The notes under the pieces were generated by a model. That model did not search any database and had not been told where the DNA came from. It saw nothing but the letters and a program-made list of their open reading frames with translations. This document shows, one piece after another, positions 54,258 to 63,200 of a stretch of 64,000 nucleotides of DNA (position 1 is the stretch's first letter; each line of letters begins with the position of its first letter). Position numbers and translations under genes: made by a program. Source of the DNA: DATEDA01 sp963827595 (GTDB taxonomy: Bacteria > Pseudomonadota > Gammaproteobacteria > Burkholderiales > SG8-39); NCBI GenBank assembly GCA_963827595.1, contig CAWHBT010000004.1:124001-188000 (forward strand), read 5' to 3'.

Positions 54258-55469
54258 TCAGTCCGCTGGGCGCAGCTTCTTGATCTCGGCGTCCGACGGC
54301 AGGAACTTCGCCCCGTCGGCGTATCTCCAGGAGGTCATCACCCCTTTGCCGTCCTTGAGCCCGATCCGCCCGATGTAGGCGCCCATGGTGGACTGGTGGT
54401 CGAGCGCCCGATAGGTGATCTTGCCGAACGGCGTGTCGACCTCGAGGCCCTTCATCGCGGCCACGAGCTTCTCGCTGTCGAGGCTCCCGGCCTTCTTCAT
54501 CGCCGCCGTCGCGGTCATGATCGTCACGTAGCCGACGACCGAGCCGAGCCGCGGGTAGTCGTTCCACCGCTTCTGATAGGCGGTGAGGAACTTCGAGTGC
54601 GCGGGCGCGTCGATGGCGTTCCAGGGATAGCCGGTGACGTACCAGCCGTCCGGCGTCTCGCCCTTGAGCGGGTCGAGGTACTCCGGTTCGCCGGCGAGCA
54701 GGTTGAGCACTTCGCGGTCCTTGAACAGCCCGCGGGTGTTGCCGTCGCGCACGAAGCGCGTGAGGTCGGCGCCGAACAGCGACGAGAAGATCCCGTCGGG
54801 CTTCGAGTCGGCGAGCGCCTGCACTACCGCGCCGGCGTCGATCTTGCCGAGCGGGACCGCCTGCTCGGACACGAACTCGACGTCGGGCTGCGCCTTCTTC
54901 AGCAGCTCCTTGAACGCCCGGGTCGCCGCCTGGCCGTACTCGTAGTTGGGATACACGATCGCCCAGCGCTTTTTCTTCAGCTTGGCCGCTTCGGGCACGA
55001 GCATCGCCGTCTGCATGTAGGTCGAGGGCCGCAGCCGGAACGTGTACTTGTTGCCGTTGTCCCAGACAATCTTGTCGGTGAGCGGCTCGGCGGCGATGAA
55101 GAGCACCTTCTTCTGCTTGGCGAAATCGGCGACCGCCAGCCCGATGTGCGAGAAGAACGTGCCCATCAGGAAATGCACGTTCTCGCGCGCCAGGAGCTCC
55201 TCGGCGAGCCGCACCGCGTCCCCGGGATTGCCGTTGTCGTCACGCGACACGACCTCGAGCTTGCGGCCGAAGACGCCGCCGGCGGCGTTCACCTCCTCCA
55301 CCGCGAGCTCCCAGCCTTTCCGATACGGCTCGAGGAACGCCGGCAACGCCTTGTAGCTGTTGATCTCGCCGAGCTTGATCGCCCCCTGGGCCGCGGCCGG
55401 CGGCGCGGATGCGAGGCCGAGCGCCGCCGCGGCGGCGAGGGTCAGCAGGTGCGTGCGTGCAGTCATCAT
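54258..55469 (-). CDS. ABC transporter substrate-binding protein (LivJ/HAAT type)
   Basis: 403 residues with a signal peptide (TARTHLLTLAAAAALGLA, cleavage likely after PPAAAQG), so periplasmic. Mature N-terminus AIKLGEINSYKALPAFLEPY and AVEEVNAAGGVFGRKLEVVS, DDNGNPGDAVRLAEEL and RWAIVYPNYEYGQAATRAF are typical of branched-chain-amino-acid/amide binding proteins. Ligand unknown; relatives bind amino acids, amides, urea and aromatic acids. Two adjacent ATGs follow GGGGAG; the second (55466) has the better spacing. Confidence 0.93.
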   Translation of the reverse strand: MMTARTHLLTLAAAAALGLASAPPAAAQGAIKLGEINSYKALPAFLEPYRKGWELAVEEVNAAGGVFGRKLEVVSRDDNGNPGDAVRLAEELLARENVHFLMGTFFSHIGLAVADFAKQKKVLFIAAEPLTDKIVWDNGNKYTFRLRPSTYMQTAMLVPEAAKLKKKRWAIVYPNYEYGQAATRAFKELLKKAQPDVEFVSEQAVPLGKIDAGAVVQALADSKPDGIFSSLFGADLTRFVRDGNTRGLFKDREVLNLLAGEPEYLDPLKGETPDGWYVTGYPWNAIDAPAHSKFLTAYQKRWNDYPRLGSVVGYVTIMTATAAMKKAGSLDSEKLVAAMKGLEVDTPFGKITYRALDHQSTMGAYIGRIGLKDGKGVMTSWRYADGAKFLPSDAEIKKLRPAD

Positions 55470-55508
55470 CGCTCTCCCCAGAAAAGGACGGCCATCGACA
55501 GGACTAGT

Positions 55509-56438
55509 TTACCCACGTTCCAGCATGGCCACGCCGCCGACGACGCGATAGCGCGGACCGAGGGCGAGCACGACGCCCCAGACGAGCGCGGCGTCGACCA
55601 GCGCTTGGGCGTGCGCCGCGCCGCGCGCGAGCGCCCGCTCCGCGGCGTCCTCGGGCAGCGGCCCCACCGCGATCGTCACCAGGTGATCGCCGAGATCGGT
55701 GTTGTCGTCCACCTCGCAGGCCCGCCGGCGCTCGATCGCCGGATGGTCGATGTCCACCGCGTTGGCGATCATCGTCGCGGCCGCGTCCGCGGTCGCGCCG
55801 TCCGCCGCCAGCACCGTCACGCTGTCCGCGATCCCCAGGCTCCAGCTGCGTCCGCGCCAGCCGCTCGTCGCCACGCCGCGCACCGGCATTGCCGCGGTCA
55901 CCTCGAACCGGCCGTCGAGCGGGACGCGATGCCCGTGCCGCGTCACGTCCCCGGCGACCACCCCGATGCGAAACGCCTCGCCGGGGCCCAGATGGAGTGC
56001 GATGTCCCCACCGTTGTTCACGTACGCCTTCGACACGCCCGTCGCGCCGTCCATCATCGCGGCGAGGACCTCGTCCGCCACCCCGCCCGCCACGGCCGCC
56101 ATGGGCGTGATGAAGCGCTCGCGATGTGGCCAGCACGCGGCGAGCATCCGCCGGGCGACGGTACCGCGGACTCCCGTTGCCCGCTCGACCGGCTGACGCA
56201 GCAGCGCGAGCTCCGCCACGAGCTCCTCGAGCACGGTTTCGAAGCGGCGCCAGCCGCGCTCGCGCGCCGACGCTGCTTCGGGACCATCGACCGCGACGAT
56301 GAGATCGATGGGGCCATGCTGGAAGTGCCAACGGCGTGCGTCGAGCGGCATCCGAACGGGCCCGCCGGGCCCGACGCGCGGCTTCCCCGCGAGTGCGGGC
56401 GTCAGCGCTCGATCGGCCAGGGATTCGACGCGTCCCAT
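55509..56438 (-). CDS. UPF0280-family protein (ApbE-like fold)
   Basis: 309 residues from ATG 56438, which overlaps the preceding gene by 37 bases; ATG 56351 would avoid the overlap and start just before RRWHFQHGPIDLIVAVDG. Conserved segments: AVAGGVADEVLAAM, AYVNNGGDIALHLGPGEAF, GVATSGWRGRSWSLGIADSV, and ANAVDIDHPAIER. UPF0280 proteins are distant relatives of ApbE flavin transferases, with no proven activity. The family is often found beside 6-hydroxynicotinate-reductase-like genes, as here. Possible roles are a cofactor-related step or an isomerase or hydrolase step; none can be chosen. Confidence 0.82.
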   Translation of the reverse strand: MGRVESLADRALTPALAGKPRVGPGGPVRMPLDARRWHFQHGPIDLIVAVDGPEAASARERGWRRFETVLEELVAELALLRQPVERATGVRGTVARRMLAACWPHRERFITPMAAVAGGVADEVLAAMMDGATGVSKAYVNNGGDIALHLGPGEAFRIGVVAGDVTRHGHRVPLDGRFEVTAAMPVRGVATSGWRGRSWSLGIADSVTVLAADGATADAAATMIANAVDIDHPAIERRRACEVDDNTDLGDHLVTIAVGPLPEDAAERALARGAAHAQALVDAALVWGVVLALGPRYRVVGGVAMLERG

Positions 56439-57901
56439 CCTGCAACCCGATACCGCTCGCCGCGGAGCACGTCCGCCAGCGGCCGTACGCGGTCCATGTG
56501 GCCGCCGAGCCGCGCGTAGTCCGCGAGGCGCATCGTGAACTCGATCGGGGCGACGATCGCCGGCGTCGGCACCCACCCGAACGAACGGTCCGGCATGCGC
56601 GTCACGTCGACCATGACCATGATCCCGCCGCCGGGCCAGACGTACGCGGGTGCGCCGCCGCACGTCACGCGCACGAGCAGGTCCTTGATCGAGCGCGTGA
56701 GCGCGACCGGGTTCTCGGTGACACCCGCCCGCAGGCTGCCGCCCGCCCCGCCGAGAAACAGGACGGTGCACAGCGCCGGCTCGCAGTTCTCGCCGATGCG
56801 CTCGACGACTTTCTTCACCGCCGACGGGATCGCCGCGGGCACCATCCGGAGGTTCTCGTCGAGGACGAAGTAGCCGTGGTCCTCGCCGGTCGTCGACACC
56901 ATAAGGATGCGCTCGCCCGGCCAGGCCTCCCTGGCGTCGATCGATTTCACGATCTTCAGCGGATCGGTGATGTCCGTACCACCCCAGCCCAGCCCGGGAT
57001 TCGCGACCTGGAAGTAGCGCCCCGGCGTGGACTTGCGGCCGACTACCTTGACGCCGCCTGGACGCATGTCGAGGAAGCGGCCGGCCTGGTGCTCGGTCAG
57101 CACGCCGGTGATGTGATCGTCGACGACGATCACCTCATCGACGTGCCCCAGCCACTGCCGGGCGAAGATGCCGATGGTCGCCGACCCGCAGCCGACCCGC
57201 ATCCGGTTCTCCACGACGCCGTTGATGACCGGGGCGCGGCCGGCCTGCACGACGAGCTGCGCGCCGCCCTCGACGTCGAGCGTCACCGGCTCGAGGTTGC
57301 CGAGCGCCATCATCATGTCGCAGGTCACCCGACCTTCCTTCTTGCTCCCGCCGGTCAGGTGCTGCACGCCCCCGAGCGAGAGCATCTGCGACCCGTACTC
57401 CATCGTGGTCACATGGCCCACCACTTCGCCCTGCGCGCGCACCGGCGCGCATTCCGGGCCGAGGTAGCGGTCGGTGTCGATCTTCACCTTGAAGCTGCAG
57501 TAGCTGAAGATTCCCTCGGTGACGACCGTCACCATGTCCACGCCTTCGGGCTGCGACGACACGATGAACGGCGCCGGTTTGTAGTCCGGATAGGTCGTGC
57601 CCGAGCCCACGCCGGTGACGAAGACCGGTGCGTCGGCGAGCACGTTCCCGTCCCACCCCTCGCCCGACTGGAACGGCACCACCGTGCCGCGCTCGTCAAT
57701 CGCCTTGGACATCAGGAGCAGCGGGTCGACGCGCGTGAGGATGCCGCCCACGTTGGCGTAGCGGTCGCAGGCCCCGGCGCGGCCGTCGCTGATCTGGCAG
57801 AGCACCGGACAGGCGTTGCAGATGATCTTGCCCGCGGCGGGTCGCTCGAGCGTCCCCTCGCCCGAGGTCTCGTCGACGCGATCGGATTTGGTCGTCGTCA
57901 C
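56402..57901 (-). CDS. 6-hydroxynicotinate reductase-like iron-sulfur protein
   Basis: 499 residues from GTG 57901. The N-terminus has a cysteine cluster C28-x2-C31-x3-C35-x9-C45 (IICNACPVLCQISDGRAGAC), suited to an iron-sulfur centre. Later motifs are GVGSGTTYPDYKPAPFIV, MVTVVTEGIFSYCSFKVKID, GSKKEGRVTCDMM and GCGSATIGIFARQWLGH. I recognise the family as that of 6-hydroxynicotinate reductase from Eubacterium barkeri nicotinate fermentation, a ferredoxin-dependent reductase making 1,4,5,6-tetrahydro-6-oxonicotinate. In this operon with a Mo hydroxylase, reduction of a hydroxylated N-heterocycle is the likeliest role; the exact substrate is inference. Confidence 0.7.
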   Translation of the reverse strand: MTTTKSDRVDETSGEGTLERPAAGKIICNACPVLCQISDGRAGACDRYANVGGILTRVDPLLLMSKAIDERGTVVPFQSGEGWDGNVLADAPVFVTGVGSGTTYPDYKPAPFIVSSQPEGVDMVTVVTEGIFSYCSFKVKIDTDRYLGPECAPVRAQGEVVGHVTTMEYGSQMLSLGGVQHLTGGSKKEGRVTCDMMMALGNLEPVTLDVEGGAQLVVQAGRAPVINGVVENRMRVGCGSATIGIFARQWLGHVDEVIVVDDHITGVLTEHQAGRFLDMRPGGVKVVGRKSTPGRYFQVANPGLGWGGTDITDPLKIVKSIDAREAWPGERILMVSTTGEDHGYFVLDENLRMVPAAIPSAVKKVVERIGENCEPALCTVLFLGGAGGSLRAGVTENPVALTRSIKDLLVRVTCGGAPAYVWPGGGIMVMVDVTRMPDRSFGWVPTPAIVAPIEFTMRLADYARLGGHMDRVRPLADVLRGERYRVAGWDASNPWPIER

Positions 57902-57902
57902 G

Positions 57903-58682
57903 TCAGAAGGCCTTGATGTGCAGCCCGCCGTCGACGTGGAAGGCGTCGCCGGTGTTGAAGGGCAGCAGCCGCTGCGCGAGCGCCGCCACCGTCCGGCCGA
58001 CGTCCTCCGGCTCGCCCCAGCGCCGGATCGGTGTCAGCCCCTCGGCGATCAGCTGGTCGTAGCGATCCTTCGCCACCGCTGTCATGTCGGTGCGGATGAC
58101 GCCCGGGCGGACTTCGTAGCACGCGATATCGGCCTCCGCAAGCCGCAGCGCGAACAGCTGGCTCAGCATCGCGAGGCCGGTCTTGGCGAAGCAGTACTCC
58201 GCCCGGTTCACGCTGACGAGCCGGGCGTTGGCGGACGAGATCGTCACGATCGACCGCCGGGGATCGGCGGCCGAGCGGCGCTCGGCGAGCATCCGCTTCG
58301 CCACCGCCTGCGTGAGGAAAAACGTGCCGCGCAGGTTCACCGCCAGGACCTCGTCGAAGCTTTCGGGCGTGACGTCCAGCAGGTCGCCGCGCACCTTGAC
58401 CTGGATCCCGGCGTTGTTCACCAGGCAGTCGACGGTGCCGAACGCGTCGAAGGCCGCCGCCACGAGGCGCGTATGTCCAGCGAGATCCGCGATCGACCCC
58501 GCAATGAAGGCTGCGCGGCGGCCCTTGCCGCGGAGCGTTGCGAGCGTCTCCTGGGTCGCCGCATCGTCGATCACATCGTTGACGAGGAGATCGAAGCCGG
58601 CGTCGGCCAGCGCGTACGCGGTACCCCGCCCGATGCCGCGGCGCGCGCCGGTCACGAATGCAATCGGCGCGCGCGCTGCCAT
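57903..58682 (-). CDS. SDR-family oxidoreductase (3-ketoacyl-ACP reductase-like)
   Basis: 259 residues. Cofactor loop VTGARRGIGRGTAYALADAG, VNNAGIQVKVRGDLLDVTPE, catalytic YCFAK (Y and K) with SSANARLVS, and the end LLPFNTGDAFHVDGGLHIK. Annotated relatives reduce or oxidise keto/hydroxy groups. The start shares bases with the Mo-subunit stop (TGATG) and the stop lies one base from the next GTG, so it is part of the same polycistron. It may handle an aldehyde/alcohol intermediate after ring opening (inference). Confidence 0.9.
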   Translation of the reverse strand: MAARAPIAFVTGARRGIGRGTAYALADAGFDLLVNDVIDDAATQETLATLRGKGRRAAFIAGSIADLAGHTRLVAAAFDAFGTVDCLVNNAGIQVKVRGDLLDVTPESFDEVLAVNLRGTFFLTQAVAKRMLAERRSAADPRRSIVTISSANARLVSVNRAEYCFAKTGLAMLSQLFALRLAEADIACYEVRPGVIRTDMTAVAKDRYDQLIAEGLTPIRRWGEPEDVGRTVAALAQRLLPFNTGDAFHVDGGLHIKAF

Positions 58683-61465
58683 CAGCCGAACGCCTTCAGC
58701 AGCGCCGCTCGTAGCCGATCCGGCGTCGCCGGCGCGTGCCGTACCCGCACTCCGGTCGCGTGCGCAATGGCATTGAAGATCGCCGGTGCGGTCGCGACGA
58801 GCGCCGGCTCGCCTACGCCTTTCGCGCCGTGCGGTCCGAGCGGCTCGGGGTCCTCGACCAGGATCACCTCGATCGGCGGCACGTCGCCGAACGTCGGGAT
58901 CAGGTAGTCGTGCAGGTTCTCGGTGCGGCCCGCGTGATACTCCTCCATGAGCGCGAACCCGATCCCCTGCGCGATGCCGCCGTGGATCTGCCCCTCCACC
59001 TGCGTGGGATTGATCGCGCGCCCCACGTCGTGGGCGGCGGTGATCCTGAGCAGCCTTACCGTGCCGAGCTCGAGATCCACTTCGAGCTCGGCCAGCTGCG
59101 CCGCGAAGGCGTAGGTCGCGTACGGCACGCCCTGCCCGTCCCGGTCGAGCGGCACGGTCGGCGGATTGAAGGAACCCTCGGCCGCGAGGACGTCGCCGCG
59201 CCGGTCCCGCGGCAGCTCGGTGAGGTCGACCCGCCGCTCGCCCTCGCCGTCGTCCGCGATCAGCACGCCGCGCTCGAGCCGCAGCTGCGCGTCGGGCCGC
59301 ACCTCGGCCAGCGCGATCATCCGCTCCCGGAGCCGCTGCCCCGCGATCCGGGCCGCATTACCCGACACGAAGGCCTGGCGCGACGCGGACGTCTTGCCGG
59401 CGTCCGGTGTGAGGTCGGTGTCCCCCATGACGGAGTCGATCGCGTCCATCGGGAGCCCCAGCGCATCGGCGAGCACCTGGGCCAGAATCGTGTTCGAGCC
59501 CTGCCCGATGTCCACCGCACCGTTGTAGAACATGATGCGCCCCTCCGGGCGCAAGCCCACCCGCATCGTCGACGGATTGGCGATCACGGTGTTGCCGATC
59601 CCGTACCACATGCACGCGATCCCGGCGCCGCGGCGGATCCCCTTCAGCGGGCCTGCCTTCCCGGCGCGAAGGTTGAAGGCTTCGGCCGCGGCCAGCGCCG
59701 CCTCCCAACGCGGCCGCAGAACGTCCAGGCACGCCGCCAGGCCGGCGCTGGCCTTCAGCACCTGCCCGGTCGCCGTGGCGTCACCGGCCCGTAGCGCATT
59801 GCGATAGCGGAGCTCGAGCTTGTCGATGCCGGCCCGGTCGGCGAGCTCGTCGAGCAGCGCCTCGTGGACGATCGTCGACTGCGGCACGCCGAAGCCCCGG
59901 AACGCACCGGCAACGGGGGCGTTGGTGTAGACCGCGCGAGTGAGCGCCCGGACGTTCGGCACCCGATACGGTCCCGACGCGTGGATCGGCACGCGGTTCG
60001 CTACGGTGTTTCCCCACGATGCGTACGCCCCGGTGTTGAAGTCGCCGGCGAAATCGGCGGCGAGGAGGTGCCCGTCGCGATCGCAGGCGAACCGTGCGCG
60101 CATCCGCGCCGGGTGGCGCTTCGTAGTCGACGTCATCGACTCGGGCCGCGTGTAGACGCCGCGGACCGGGCGGTCGAGTTTCCACGCCGCGACGGCGAGA
60201 AGCGGCTGGATCGCGATGTCCAGCTTCCCGCCGAAGCCGCCGCCGACCGCCGAGGGCACGACGTGCACCCGGCTCTCCTTGATGTCCAGGATGCGCGCGA
60301 TCTCCTCGCGGTCCATGTACGGTGTCTGCGTGGCGGCGAAGACCCGGATCCGGTCGCCGACCCGTTCCGCGTAGCCGGCTTCCGGCTCGACGTAGGCGTG
60401 CTCGACGAAGCTGGTCGTGAACTCGCCCTCGGCGACGAACGCCGCGCCGTCGACCGCCGCGGCGACGTCGCCCTTCGCGACCCGGCCCCGGATCAGGACG
60501 TTGTCCGGATGCGACGCGTGGATCGGCGCGGCGCAGTTGGCGAGCGCGTCGTCGATCTCCAGCTGCGGCGTCTCGGGCGTCCACTGGATCGGCAGCTCGT
60601 CCTCGCGAATGCGCAGCACCGCGCGTCGCTCGCCGACCAGGCAGAGCACCGCCTCGCCGCGGAACCGCACCCGGCCCGCCGCGAGCACCGGCTGGTCCTT
60701 GACGTCGGGGAAGATGCCGAAGCTGTTGCGGGGCACGTCGCGGGCGGTGAGCACGTCCACGAGGCCGGGATGCTTCGTCCGGACGGGCCCGAAGTCGCCG
60801 AGCGTGAACCGCGCCTTCGCGTGCGGTGAGCGGATCGTCCGGAGCCACAACGCACCGGCCGGCGCGCGATCGGCGCCGAAGACCTCGCTGCCCGTGACCT
60901 TCGCGACCCCGTCGGTCTTCGGCGCCCGGAAGCCGACCGCGCCACCTGCCGGCGCTTCCGGCAGCGCGATCTCGCCGTCGGTCGCGGCGAGCACCGCTTC
61001 GACGATCTTGCGATAGCCGGTGCAGCGGCACAGGACTCCGCCCAGCGCGTCGCTCACCTCCGGTTCGGTCGGCCGGGCGTTGCGGGCGAGCAGATCGCTC
61101 GCGGCGATCAGCATGCCGGGCGTGCAGATCCCGCATTGCGCCGCACCGTGGGCGAGGAACGCGCGCTGCAGGCGGTCGAGCCCGCCGCCCCGCGCCAGAC
61201 CCTCGACGGTCGTGACCACCCGACCTTCCGCCTGCGCCGCGGCCGTGAGGCAGGCGCACACCTGGCGCCCGTCGAGCAGCACGGTGCAGGCACCGCAGTC
61301 GCCGGCATCGCAGCCGACCTTCGTCCCAGAGAGCCCCAGCTCGTCGCGCAGCACTTCGGCCAGGCGGCTCGCCGGGTCGACGGCGACCCGACAGGGCCGG
61401 CCGTTGACGGTGAAGCCGATCTGAGCCAGCGGCGCGACGTCGGTACTGCTGGCGGGCCTATTCAT
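58682..61465 (-). CDS. molybdenum hydroxylase: fused [2Fe-2S] subunit and molybdopterin subunit
   Basis: 927 residues of the xanthine dehydrogenase family. The first 165 residues form the small subunit: plant-type [2Fe-2S] cysteines C52, C57, C60, C72 and second cluster C111, C114, C146, C148 (CGICTPGM...CRCTGY). From about 175 comes the Mo subunit: GSEVFGADRAPAGALWLRTI, GGGFGGK, AGAFRGFGVPQ, GQGSNTILAQ and GAKGVGEPALVATAPAI with the catalytic Glu. Such enzymes hydroxylate N-heterocycles next to the ring nitrogen (nicotinate, xanthine, isoquinoline). Fusion of the two subunits without the FAD domain is uncommon. The FAD subunit is encoded by the preceding gene, overlapping by eight bases. Confidence 0.92.
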   Translation of the reverse strand: MNRPASSTDVAPLAQIGFTVNGRPCRVAVDPASRLAEVLRDELGLSGTKVGCDAGDCGACTVLLDGRQVCACLTAAAQAEGRVVTTVEGLARGGGLDRLQRAFLAHGAAQCGICTPGMLIAASDLLARNARPTEPEVSDALGGVLCRCTGYRKIVEAVLAATDGEIALPEAPAGGAVGFRAPKTDGVAKVTGSEVFGADRAPAGALWLRTIRSPHAKARFTLGDFGPVRTKHPGLVDVLTARDVPRNSFGIFPDVKDQPVLAAGRVRFRGEAVLCLVGERRAVLRIREDELPIQWTPETPQLEIDDALANCAAPIHASHPDNVLIRGRVAKGDVAAAVDGAAFVAEGEFTTSFVEHAYVEPEAGYAERVGDRIRVFAATQTPYMDREEIARILDIKESRVHVVPSAVGGGFGGKLDIAIQPLLAVAAWKLDRPVRGVYTRPESMTSTTKRHPARMRARFACDRDGHLLAADFAGDFNTGAYASWGNTVANRVPIHASGPYRVPNVRALTRAVYTNAPVAGAFRGFGVPQSTIVHEALLDELADRAGIDKLELRYRNALRAGDATATGQVLKASAGLAACLDVLRPRWEAALAAAEAFNLRAGKAGPLKGIRRGAGIACMWYGIGNTVIANPSTMRVGLRPEGRIMFYNGAVDIGQGSNTILAQVLADALGLPMDAIDSVMGDTDLTPDAGKTSASRQAFVSGNAARIAGQRLRERMIALAEVRPDAQLRLERGVLIADDGEGERRVDLTELPRDRRGDVLAAEGSFNPPTVPLDRDGQGVPYATYAFAAQLAELEVDLELGTVRLLRITAAHDVGRAINPTQVEGQIHGGIAQGIGFALMEEYHAGRTENLHDYLIPTFGDVPPIEVILVEDPEPLGPHGAKGVGEPALVATAPAIFNAIAHATGVRVRHAPATPDRLRAALLKAFG

Positions 61466-62297
61466 TCGCGAGCTGCGCGAGCGCCCGGCGGACCAGCGTC
61501 AGCGTCGCGTCGCTGCGGTACTCGGCGGTCCCCCGGACATCGGAAATCGGGGCGAGCGGTGCGACATGCCGCGCGGACACCAGCGCCGCGAGCTCTGGCG
61601 CGAGCCGGCGGCCCACGAGCTCCTTCTCGAGCGCCGCGAGCCGCCGCGCCGCTGCGGAGCAGGCCCCGACGGCGATGCCGCAGCGGCGAATCGCGCCGTC
61701 AGCCGCCACGTCGACCGCTGCGGCGACCATCGCGATCGAGATCACGAGATACTTCCGTGCGCCGAGCTTCAGGAACGTCGAGCGCGCCCGCTCGCCCCAC
61801 AGCGGCACCAGGACCGCGGTGACCAGCTCGTCGGGCGCGCACGCGGTCTGGCGGTTGCCGAGCACGAACTCCCCGAGCGGGAGGCTGCGCGACCGCGACG
61901 CCGCGCGCAGCTCGACTTCCGCGTCCAGCGCCAGCAGCGCGGGGATCCCGTCCGCCGCCGGCGACGCGTTGCAGAGGTTTCCCGCGATCGTGCCCGAGTT
62001 CTGGATCTGCGCGCCGCCGACCTCGCGCGCCGCGAGCTTCACGCCGTCGAGCTGGCGCGGCAACGGCGCCTCGATCAGCTCGGTCCAGGTCGTCGCCGCG
62101 CCGATCCGGATGCGGCCGTTCGACTCCCGGATGCCGCGCAGCTCGGCCACCGCGGTGATGTCGAGGACGTCGTCCTCGACGAAGCGCCCGACTCGCGCCG
62201 GATAGAAGTCGGTGCCGCCGGCGAGGATCGCGCACGGGCGCTCGGCGAGCGCGGCGAGGGCGCGCTCGAGCGAGGCCGGTCGAAGATACGTGCCCAT
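61458..62297 (-). CDS. FAD-binding subunit of a molybdenum hydroxylase
   Basis: 279 residues from ATG 62297 (MGTYLRPASLERALAALAER). FAD motifs AILAGGTDFYPARVG (GGTD 27-30) and GTIAGNLCNASPAADGIPAL are those of the CoxM/xanthine dehydrogenase medium subunit. C-terminal CO dehydrogenase flavoprotein-like domain (LGARKYLVISIAMVAAAVDV). It passes electrons from the Mo/Fe-S protein to an acceptor. First gene of the long minus-strand operon, 22 bases from the predicted transcription start. Confidence 0.92.
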   Translation of the reverse strand: MGTYLRPASLERALAALAERPCAILAGGTDFYPARVGRFVEDDVLDITAVAELRGIRESNGRIRIGAATTWTELIEAPLPRQLDGVKLAAREVGGAQIQNSGTIAGNLCNASPAADGIPALLALDAEVELRAASRSRSLPLGEFVLGNRQTACAPDELVTAVLVPLWGERARSTFLKLGARKYLVISIAMVAAAVDVAADGAIRRCGIAVGACSAAARRLAALEKELVGRRLAPELAALVSARHVAPLAPISDVRGTAEYRSDATLTLVRRALAQLANE

Positions 62298-62313
62298 GTC
62301 GCCGCGAAGGCTG

Positions 62314-62354
62314 CTTCCGCGCGTCAATGTAGCGGAAGGGCGACCCCGCCACAA
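62314..62354 (-). promoter_or_regulatory. promoter with overlapping inverted repeat, start of the N-heterocycle operon
   Basis: Minus strand: TTGTGG (62354-62349), 17-base spacer, TACATT (62331-62326). An inverted repeat CTTCCGC-N11-GCGGAAG spans 62314-62338 and covers the -10 box, an arrangement fit for a repressor operator. No regulator gene is present in the window. The 121-base gap separates the operon from the divergent nitroreductase gene. Confidence 0.5.
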
Positions 62355-62418
62355 CCGCGCGGGTTGCCCTCGCCCGGCGCGCGGCGGATGATCGCGGTCT
62401 CGCACCGAGGAGTCCCCG

Positions 62419-63168
62419 ATGGAGCATGCCGGCGGCAGTGACGGCCGCGCCCGTTACGAGGCGCTGATGCACGTGGTTCGCGAGCGCATGACGACCCGCC
62501 AGTTCGACCCCGGGTACGTGGTGCCCGAGGAGCACTACGCCCTGATCCTCGAAGCGGCACGGCACGCGCCGTCCGGCGCGAACGCCCAGCCCTGGCACTA
62601 CATCGTCGTCACCGACCCCGGCATCAAGAAGACCATCGCCGACTACTTCGTCGCCGAGCAGCGCAACCGCGCGAAGCTGAAGATGAAGTTCCCGACGCCC
62701 AACTACCGCGGCCTGGAGACCGCGCCCGGCTTCATCGTCGTGGTCGCCGACTTCCGGTGGACGCGCGCGTTCCCGGTCCTCATGGACGGTTCGGAACTCG
62801 ACCGGCTGTACCACGAGAACGCCGAGCGCATCCTGCTCCAGTCGGTCGCGGCGTCGACCATGTCGGCCCACCTGGCGGCCGCCGCGCTCGGCTACCAGGT
62901 CTGGTGGGTCACCGCGATCGGCCAGGCAAACGCGCAGGCCGAGATGAAGCCGCTCCTCGGCATTCCCGAGGACCTCTCGGTGATCGACATCTTCCTCTTC
63001 GGCCCGCCGGCGAAGCCGCCCTACAAGCGCTGGAAGAAGACCCTGACGCAGATCATGGCTTTCAACCGCTTCGACCCGGCGAACTACATGACGCTCGACG
63101 ACATCGACCGCTGGATCGCCGAGAAGCGCCACCACGTGATGTACCGGGACGAGAGCCGCGTGGACTGA
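62419..63168 (+). CDS. nitroreductase-family flavoprotein
   Basis: 249 residues from ATG 62419 with GAGGAG upstream. FMN-binding features: RERMTTRQFDPGYVVPEEHY, EAARHAPSGANAQPWHYIVV, LLQSVAASTMSAHLAAAALG and VIDIFLFGPPAKPP. These enzymes use NAD(P)H to reduce nitro groups, quinones, flavins or unsaturated rings; a few act as dehydrogenases or dehalogenases. Substrate not readable. Divergent from the Mo hydroxylase operon and 32 bases before the ferredoxin gene, so it may supply another redox step. Confidence 0.88.
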   Translation: MEHAGGSDGRARYEALMHVVRERMTTRQFDPGYVVPEEHYALILEAARHAPSGANAQPWHYIVVTDPGIKKTIADYFVAEQRNRAKLKMKFPTPNYRGLETAPGFIVVVADFRWTRAFPVLMDGSELDRLYHENAERILLQSVAASTMSAHLAAAALGYQVWWVTAIGQANAQAEMKPLLGIPEDLSVIDIFLFGPPAKPPYKRWKKTLTQIMAFNRFDPANYMTLDDIDRWIAEKRHHVMYRDESRVD

Positions 63169-63173
63169 GCCGG

Positions 63174-63179
63174 TATAAT
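63174..63179 (+). promoter_or_regulatory. possible -10 box ahead of the ferredoxin gene
   Basis: A consensus TATAAT lies between the nitroreductase stop and the ferredoxin ATG, flanked by AGCCG and CGGCT as a small inverted repeat. No good -35 is seen at 16-18 bases, so this is weak evidence that the ferredoxin can also be transcribed on its own. Confidence 0.35.
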
Positions 63180-63200
63180 CGGCTACTCGAGGAAACCGCG

